The position numbers and the translations under genes were made by a program. Positions 1 to 9,800 of a stretch of 13,315 nucleotides of DNA are shown here, piece by piece. Each line of letters begins with the position of its first letter. The stretch's first letter is position 1. Under the pieces are notes generated by a model that did no database searches, was not told the origin of the DNA, and saw only the letters and a program-made list of their open reading frames with translations. Origin of the DNA: Nephromyces sp. MM_2019 (Eukaryota > Apicomplexa > Aconoidasida > Nephromycida); NCBI GenBank assembly GCA_015657535.1, contig JADHZB010002062.1:1-13315 (forward strand). Reading direction: 5' to 3'.

Positions 1-233
1 TGTGTGTGTGTGTGTGTGTGTATGTGTGTGTGTGTGTTTTGTATATATATATATATATATATACAAATATGTGTATATATCTACATGTCAGTGTGTATAA
101 ATGTGTATATATTCTATGTGTATATATATATGAGATATACAGTTACATACATATAACTATATAGATATCATATATGTGTACATGATATTAAATGTGTGTC
201 AATATATATATTACTACATAAATAGATATACAC

Positions 234-264
<31 letters not shown>

Positions 265-271
265 AATATAG
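1..271. repeat. Upstream simple-sequence region, probably intron tail
   Basis: The window opens in (TG)n with one TA interruption (1-37), then (TA)n (43-62), then AT-rich sequence with scattered GTGTATATAT, and a (TG)n tract (243-264) just before the AATATAG acceptor at 271. I see no coding stretch. Exon a starts with a split codon, so another exon must lie upstream. Confidence 0.75.
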
Positions 272-507
272 GTTATATGCATTAGAAAATAATACAGTTT
301 TATTGGGTATAACTAATTTAACTTATCAAATACTAAATGTATTAGAAAATTCATGTGGGCTAACTATACACACAGAAAGTTCAGTTGAATTATTGGGTGA
401 ACTTATATTAAGTTGTTCAAATATTATACAACAATTTTCCCAAGAAATCTACACTCAACTTATTAGGATAATTAAATTTGCTTACTATGGAAAAGAACAC
501 ACACCAC
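272..507 (+). CDS. TOR: TOR exon a (HEAT repeats; first exon seen in window)
   Basis: The acceptor is AATATAG at 265-271 and the donor is CAC|GTATGT at 508. The exon begins with the last base of a split codon, then reads LYALENN..., and ends with one base (C) that joins AA of the next exon to give Gln. The block around 373-475 ([14 protein letters not shown]..., then ...QLIRIIKFA) aligns with the mTOR HEAT segment containing EESARLLGHLVANAP and ILKALILKLK, from memory of human mTOR. The apparent start codons in this exon are internal; the true N-terminus is upstream of the window. Confidence 0.85.
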
Positions 508-1431
508 GTATGTATATATATGTGTGTGTATGGGTATTATGTATGTATGTATGTGTGTGTATGGATATTATGTATGTATGTATGTGTATGGATATTATGT
601 ATGTATGTATGTGTGTGTATGGATATTATGTATGTATATATGTGTGTGTATGGATATTATGTATGTATGTATGTGTGTGTATGGGTATTATGTATTTATG
701 TATGTGTGTGTATGGGTATTATGTATGTATGTATGTGTCTGTATGGGCTGTGTGTGTGTGTCTGAATTGATATCCACTGTGTGTGTATGTGTATGTGTGT
801 ATGTGCTCAAATTCGTATCTGATGTATATGTGTATGTATGTGTTTGAATACGTATCCACTGAGTGTGTGTATGGTTTTATATGTTTGAATTAGTATCTAC
901 TGTATGTATGTGTGTGTGTATGTGTGTATATACCTATACCTATACCTATATATATATATATATATATATATATAAGTATATATTTAAATATGCGTGTGTG
1001 TATTTATAGAAACTAAGGCATTTACTAATGTTGGCTCTAATCCAATTTTATTTAACAAATTATTAAAAATTATTTGCAATTTTACGAAAATTACAAAACC
1101 TAAAATACTTAAGAATTCACTAAATTCACTCTTACCTATACTTATGGATAGTTATCAGGTTACACACACACACACATATTTACACATTTAGTATACACAG
1201 AAAACATTTTTATATATACACACAATATTATATAAAATTCTTATTATTTGGATTTACACATTTTTTTGGGGGATAATTTTGTGTGTAGGACTCATCAGGT
1301 AGAATTCGTAAAGATATCTTATTTCGTGCTCTAGCCTTAGTTATACAAAATTCTGGGTAAACAATTTTTACACACACTTATCAATACAACACACATATAT
1401 ATATATATATATATTTAACATACTTATACTT

Positions 1432-1464
<33 letters not shown>

Positions 1465-2863
1465 CACATATTTAACATACTTATACTTACACACACACAC
1501 ACACATACATATATATACACATATTTAACATACTTATACTTACACACACACATATATATATATACACATATTTAACATACTTATACTTACACACACACAT
1601 ACATATATATACATATTTAACATACTTATACTTACACACACACATATATATATATACACATATTTAACATACTTATACTTACACACACACATATATATAT
1701 ATACACATATTTAACATACTTATACTTACACACACACATACATATATATACATATTTAACATACTTATACTTACACACACATATATATATATATACACAT
1801 ATTTAACATACTTATACTTACACACACACATACATATATATATTGCATACTTATACACATTTAAAACAGTTTACACTAACAACTCGTTACATAGACATTC
1901 ATATTTTCACGCATATTTTAACACACACATATATATATGCGAACATGTGTGTGTATGTATAAATGTGTATGCATATATATATAATTGTGTGATTGTGTGT
2001 ATCAACTCTTATATATATATAATTTAGGTATGTAATTTTACCTTATGAAGATTATCCTAATCTATTACCAGATATGATTAACTTATTACATTATCCTACA
2101 CATTTGGCTGACTCATCAACTCGTAAACAAATTATAAGGGCAATTGGTGTTATAGGGGCTATTGACCCAAATGTGTATTATCACCTCAAATTTCAATCGA
2201 ATAATGGTGAACACACACACTATAAACATTGGAATATATACACACACACACACACATATTTATATCCCATCACACTTACATACATACCCACACACATACA
2301 TACACATACACATACCCACACACACACATACACAAACATACAGACATACATACACATACACATACACACACATACACACACACACACATACACAAACATA
2401 CACACATACATACACAAACATACACACATACATACATACATACACATACACAAACATACACACATACATACACATACACAAACAAACACACATACATACA
2501 CATACACACACATACACACACATACACACACATACACAAACATACACACATACACAAACACACATAGATACACAAATACACACATATATACACACATTTA
2601 TACACACCCTTTTACCCAATTCACACACATATATACACATTTAAATATATATTTTTTTACACATTTCAGATAACACAGATATTATGATTTTACATGAAAT
2701 GTTAATGAATAAATTCTCAGTACATCAACCTCGTTTACACACACACACAAACAAAAACAACACAACTTCTACACACACAAATTGGTCTGGAAAAACAAAT
2801 TCAAAGGCAGCTATAAATCTTATCGAAACTGATAATCGTATATTTGGGATAACAGCCAGTAAT

Positions 2864-2895
<32 letters not shown>

Positions 2896-3850
2896 ATTTT
2901 CAATATATTATCTATATATACATACATATACTATACACTATACTATCTATATATACATACATTTATATACACCTTATAATGTTGAACCTATCTAAACACA
3001 CACATACAAACAAAACCCACACACACAAAACCCCCACACACAAAACCCCCACACACAAAACCCCCACACACAAAACCCACACACACAAAACCCCCACACA
3101 CAAAACCCACACACACAAAACCCACACACACAAAACCCACACACACAAAACCCACACACACAAAACACATACACACAAAACACACAGGTGATGACCCACA
3201 TTTTTATTCAAGAAAGGCTGTAGCAACATTATTATATATAATTGAAGACCCTACACAATCAGATAAACATTTCCCTTTAAATCAGGCCATATTTTATATG
3301 GTAAAATCATTTCAGGGGAAATGTTTACCATTTTTACCCTATGTTATACCTTCATTTTTACATCAACTTTCACACACATTAGAAACAAAAACAAAGGAGT
3401 TATTATTGTTATATATAACAGAAATTGTACAATTAGTAGGTATACGTTTTGATGTGTATTTAGAACGTTTATTTGATTGTTTACACACATTATTTGATAG
3501 TTTAACACAAAGAATTAGTGAGATACCTATGATGAAATTAAGGAGTATGTCTCATTCAAATTTTGATAAATTAACCTCTCCTAATATATCACACACACCA
3601 TATAATACAACAACACATAATCATACATTACACACACAACCCCCTATATCATATACACCTCAACAAACAACTGTACATACACCTTCAACTGTACATACAC
3701 CCTCAACTGTACAGACACCCTCAACATTACACACACAACAACACACACAACAACACACACAACAACACACACAACAACTACTACAACAATCTATACATAT
3801 ACATACAAATCATACTATAAATAATAATACGCATAATAATCATAATATAA

Positions 3851-3884
<34 letters not shown>

Positions 3885-6800
3885 ACAATTAAATACATTA
3901 TCAAAGAGTCATTCAACTCAATTTTTTACACACACACACACATTACAAGATAATAATATACAAATTGAAACACGTGCATTACTTACACTCCTTGAATCAC
4001 TTATGACCAAGTGTGTAAGTACAGCTACACACTATATTGAACCTGTATTACCTAAATTATTAATATTATTACAATTTAGTAAGGTGTGTGACCCATTATT
4101 ATGTTATTTAATATTATGTTTCCTAAGGAGATTTGGTCCATCATTTGAATCAGATATTGCTAATATTATTAACACATTGTGTGTAATGTCTGAAATTATA
4201 GATACACCTACAAAATTACAAATTGAATTGATATTAACAATTACACATTTAATATGTAATTGTAAATCACCCTTATTAATAGGAAGGATATTACACACAT
4301 TTATGAGATTATTTGATAATAATTCTACACATGAACATCTTAAATCACATATTATACAATCTATTATATGTATGTATGAAATATACACACATGATGTATT
4401 ACCTATATTACCATTACTTAGGAATAGTTCAATACGTCAAGGTTATCAATTACCCTCTATATTATTATCTACAGATATATTAAATAATATATCTGAACAA
4501 TCTATATATACAAATACACACACATCTACATCATCATTATCTCCTTCATTCTTACACACACATATTAAGAAACATACACCTCTACCTCAAAATAACACTC
4601 AATCTATATTTCAACACACACATACATCTCAACATACATCTCCACACACACATACATCTCCACACACACATACATCTCCACACACACATACATCTCAACA
4701 TACATCTTTACACACACATACACCTCAACATACACATACACCTCCAAACACACATACATCTCCACACACACATACATCTCAACATACATCTTTACACACA
4801 CACACACCTCCAAACACACACACACCTCCAAACACACATACATCTCAACATACATCTTCTCTACACCTGTCCACACCTCAACATATACCTCTACACACAC
4901 ACACACCAACAAATACACACACATTTCAACATACACCACCAAATATATACATATCACCAAATACACACACATCATCAAACATATTACAACCCATACAAAC
5001 AATATCATCTAATCAAACACATCCATATATATCTTCAATACAAACAACACAATTAACACATAATATATCAGATATAACAGAGAGTATGCAAGAATTTATA
5101 TCACACACAAATCATCCAAATACATTAATTTACACACACTATAATAAAGATATAGAGAATATATTAGATAAGAAATATACAGAATTTATTACACATGTTA
5201 ATCTAGCTGATAGCCATTACACATCTTATTCATATTTATTAAATATAAATAATGAAATATCAGAAGAATATAATAATGAATTTATAGTTAATCAACAAGC
5301 TATTAGAGATGTATTTGATATACAGTGTGTAACATATGATGATTTTGAACAATATATATATAAAATTGGTTTAGAGTTAATTAAACAATCACCTTCATTA
5401 GCTATTAGAGCATGTTATTATGTTAGTCAAGATATACCACACATTATTAAAGAGTTATTTCCTACTGCATTTTTATCATGTTGGAATGAATTAAATGATT
5501 ATATTAAATATGATATATCTAATATAATTAAACATATATTATATACTACACACACACATCAACATGATTTATTATATACATATGATGATTTAAAAAAAAT
5601 TGATCCTAATGATTATAATCAACCCTATGATGTATATCCTACACATTTATCTTTATATACACATCATCATCATCAACAACTTCCTACATCACACACACCT
5701 ATACCCTCTCATCATCCTACACACACAAACAACACATCTTTAAACACACACACACACACAGCTACAAATACATCTACAAATACAGGTCTAAAAACACACA
5801 CATACACATCACCAAATACACACACATCACCAAATACACACACATCATCAAATACACACACATCACCAAATACACACACATCATCAAATACACACACATC
5901 ACCAAATACACACACATCATCAAATACACACACATCACCAAACAAACATACATCACCAAATTCACACACATCACCAAATACACACACATCATCAAACAAA
6001 CATACATCACCAAATACACACACATCATCAAACAAACATACATCATCAAATTCACATACACAGATATATACATTTCCAGTTATAGATAGGAATCAATCAA
6101 GTAATACATTACAAGTATATACACCTCATCATCAACCAATAACTCCTCTTATACAACATACACACAAAATAACACAACACAATTCAACACTCATACAACA
6201 AATATTAAATCTAATTGAATATACAGAACATTATGAAGAGGTTATACCTATAGATATATCATTATTATCATTATCATCTGAACATACACATTTATATGCA
6301 AAAGCATTACGTTATAAAGAATATGAATTTATAACAAATCCAACACAGTGTGTAGAAATATTAATATCATTAAATAATCAATTACAACAACATGATGCAT
6401 CACAAGGTGTGTTAATATATGCACAAAAATACCTAAATGTGTTATTAAAAGAGAGTTGGTATGAAAAATTAAATAGATGGGAAGATGCATTACAAGCTTA
6501 TGAATTAAGACAATTAGAAGATAATGTGTGTGTAGAATGGATAAAGGGTAGGATGAGATGTTTACAAGCATTAGATGAATGGGATAATTTATCATATATG
6601 ATATCAGATATATATAATAATCAAGATATATATATATTAGATATAAATGATCATATTGAAATATGTAGGATAGGTGCATATACTGAATTTAATCGTCGAA
6701 ATTGGGATAATTTTGATATATATGTAAATTATCTAGATACATATAATAATTCAACATTTGAAACAAATTTTTATACATCTATTATGTATATACAACATAA

Positions 6801-9800
6801 TGAATATGATTTAGCAAAGAAATATATTAAGATTGCCTCTGAATTATTAGATACAGAAATAACTACATTATTATCATCTGAAGGTTATTCTAGATCATAC
6901 ACATCTATTATTAAATCACAACAATTAATTGAATTAGATGAAATAATAACATATAAATTATCAGAAGATGATATAGATATACAAAATAATATAAAAAATG
7001 TGTGGAATCATCGTTTAAAAGGTATAACACCTACTGTTAATATATGGCATAATATATTAATGGTTAGAGCTATTATATTACCACCTACACAAGATATAAA
7101 TGTGTGGTTAAGATTTATATCATTATGTAGACAACAAAATCGTTTATCATTAGGTATAAAAATTATTGCAGAAATGAGGAATGAACTGTGTACAAAATTT
7201 GACCCAAGAGTTATTATGTCACACATTAAGAATTTATATATAAGTAATCATAAATATGAAGCTCGTTATAATTTGAAATTATTGTGTGTATTATATCATC
7301 AATTTTTTGATCAATATATACTCTTTAATCGTTATGAACTTGATGATCATTATATACATCATTATTTTCATCATCAAAAACAATGGGATATACAATTACA
7401 CACAACTCATCATAATCAACCTATATCATCACACACACCTACACACACTCATCAACAATCTCTATTATTAAACACATCACCTACCCATAATACTAATAAT
7501 AATACTAATAACATAACTCATAATACTAATAACATAACTACTACTACTACTACTAATAATAATATAACTCATAATACTAATAACATAACTCATAATACTA
7601 ATAATATAACTCATAATACTAATAATATAACTACTACTACTACTAATAATATAACTACTACTACTACTAATAATAATAATACTAATAATATAACTCATAA
7701 TAATAATAAAAATAAATCAAGTATATATTTATTGGAATCACCAAGTATACACACATCAAAAACAATAATAAATGAATCACCAAAGATTGATATAAGATTA
7801 CCTATACACACAACACATACAACTAATACACCGTACACATTACAAACAAATCAATCAAATATATCTACATCAACATATACACATATATATAAACAACCAG
7901 ATACATATATAATACCATCACCACAATCTATATATAAATATTTAATGATGGATACACACACACAAGATACACATTTATCATCATTTTTATTAGGTAAAGA
8001 TGAATTTGTAGGTGATGTATGGAATATAGGTTCAACACAACAATTAAATAAAGATGAAATGTTAACATTATTATCTAAATATCATCTAAAATTAGGTTTA
8101 TGGATAAAAGAATATTATAGTGAAATTAGAGGGAGTAAATATATATTTAATGATTATAATGTGTATGAAATATTAATATGGTTACAACTCTCTATTACAT
8201 TAAATGAACAAAATAATAAGGCTTGGGATGCATGGGCTTTAACAAATTTTCAATTAGCACAAGCGGGTGAATTACCTGAACATCGTTCAAAATGTGTAAA
8301 TACAAATATGTACACACATCATCATCAATCTATTGATCATAATCATGGGAGTGATTTATATACACACACACATAGACCTGTACAACAATCTCTTATACAT
8401 TTTAAACCTCATATACCTATTGAATTTATACATAAAGGTATACATCATACACACACTCATCCAATACATAATCATCCTATTGATCATGATTTAACTATAT
8501 CTGATCATGATTTAACTATATCTGATCATAATATATATCTAAATCATCCAAATCTCAATACACCTCTTGATTCTACACATACACATCTACAACAACATAC
8601 ACAACAATACACACCTCCTCTACAACACACACAACAACCCACACCCCCTCTACAACATACACAACAATACACACCTCCTCTACAACATACACAACACCCC
8701 ACACCTCCTCTACAACACACACACACACAACAATACACACCCCCTCTACAACATACACAACACCCCACACCTCCTCTACAACATACACAACACCCTACAC
8801 CTCCTCTACAACACACACACACACAACAATACACACCCCCTCTACAACATACACAACACCCCACACAACAACACACACAACAACACACACAACAACACAC
8901 ACAACAACACACACAACAACACACACAACAACACACACAACACCCTATACCTCCTCTACAACATACACAACATCCTACACAGCAACATAGTTTTAAGAAT
9001 ACAACACATATGTTAAATATACACACAGAATTACTCAATAAATTACATAAACATTTTATATTAGAATCAACACGTTCATATTTACGTTCATTATATCTAA
9101 AGCCCAATAATAAGATTTCATTACAAAATATATTAAGGATATTAACATTATGGTTTAAACATCCAAATGTACCTGAATTAGAGTATATATTAAAAGAAGG
9201 ATTTGATGTGTGTGCACGTATAAATTGGTTAGAAGTTATACCTCAATTATTAGCACGTTTAAGTTCTACACATGATGAATCAGTACATGATCCATTACGT
9301 TATTTATTAGTATATATTGGTCAAGAATATCCACAATCATTAGTATTCCCATTAACAGTAGCAAATAAATCACAAAGAAGAGAGTTATGTATATCAAGTG
9401 GACGTTTATTACAAAATATTAAGACACATTCATTAAGATTAGTACAACAATCATTAATTGTATCAAATGAATTAATACGTGTGTGTGTATTATGGGTTGA
9501 ACAATGGAGTCGTTGTTTAGATGAAGCATTTCGTTTATTTTCAATTGAACATGATTATGAAGGTATGATATATATATTACAACCATTACACACACAATTA
9601 AATAAGGGTGGACAAACATATAATGAACGTACATTTATACATATATTTGGGCGTGATCTAAATCAAGCATATACATGGTTAAAACGTTATATATATACAC
9701 ATAATGAAACAGATATATATCAATCATGGTATTATTATTGTAATGTTATGAATAAATTAAATAAACAATACATACATTATATGAAAGATCTAACATTATA

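Larger units (their letters stand above)
3190..5500 (+). other. Middle HEAT-repeat region of TOR, with two inserts
   Basis: The segment [18 protein letters not shown] (3316-3369) aligns with human LKCVQFLPQVMPTFLNVI. The segment about 4000-4080 ([16 protein letters not shown]) aligns with FKLYLPQLIPHMLRVFMHD. Alternating amphipathic Leu/Ile-rich helices continue to about 4500. The block at about 5399-5490 ([31 protein letters not shown]) matches human NAAFVSCWSELNE at the approach to the FAT domain. By family knowledge this superhelix binds Raptor/Rictor-type partners. Confidence 0.8.
5500..9330 (+). other. FAT domain of TOR (split by inserts III-V)
   Basis: Clear matches to remembered mTOR FAT sequence: [11 protein letters not shown] (6298), [17 protein letters not shown] (from about 6454), [15 protein letters not shown] (about 6547), [17 protein letters not shown] (about 6877), [16 protein letters not shown] (about 7039), [16 protein letters not shown] (8212-8259), [20 protein letters not shown] (about 9127), and [13 protein letters not shown]. 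These are TPR-like helical hairpins that clamp the kinase domain. The conserved blocks are intact with no stops or frameshifts. Confidence 0.9.

Noticed and set aside
1411..1858. CRISPR-like array (regular repeats with spacers)
   Set aside because: The spacers are low-complexity CA/TA of the same type rather than unique sequences, the region is inside a eukaryotic intron, and no cas genes are present.
2220..2640. Overlapping long ORFs on both strands rich in HTHT/YTHT or CVCVCMCV
   Set aside because: Pure consequence of stop-free (CA)n/(TG)n repeats inside an intron; no conserved residues.
3298..3300. Translation start of TOR at the first Met of the long open frame
   Set aside because: Upstream exons with matching phase encode conserved HEAT sequence, and this Met lies inside the block [12 protein letters not shown] equivalent to human AITFIFKSLGLK.
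5712..6073. Minus-strand repetitive ORFs ([11 protein letters not shown] type)
   Set aside because: Shadow of the 18-bp coding array on the opposite strand; no independent start context or homology.
8544..9107. Minus-strand Cys/Gly/Val-rich ORF resembling a keratin-associated or metallothionein-like protein
   Set aside because: Antisense shadow of the HTQQ/PPLQHT coding array of TOR; the cysteines arise from TGT in the complement of ACA.
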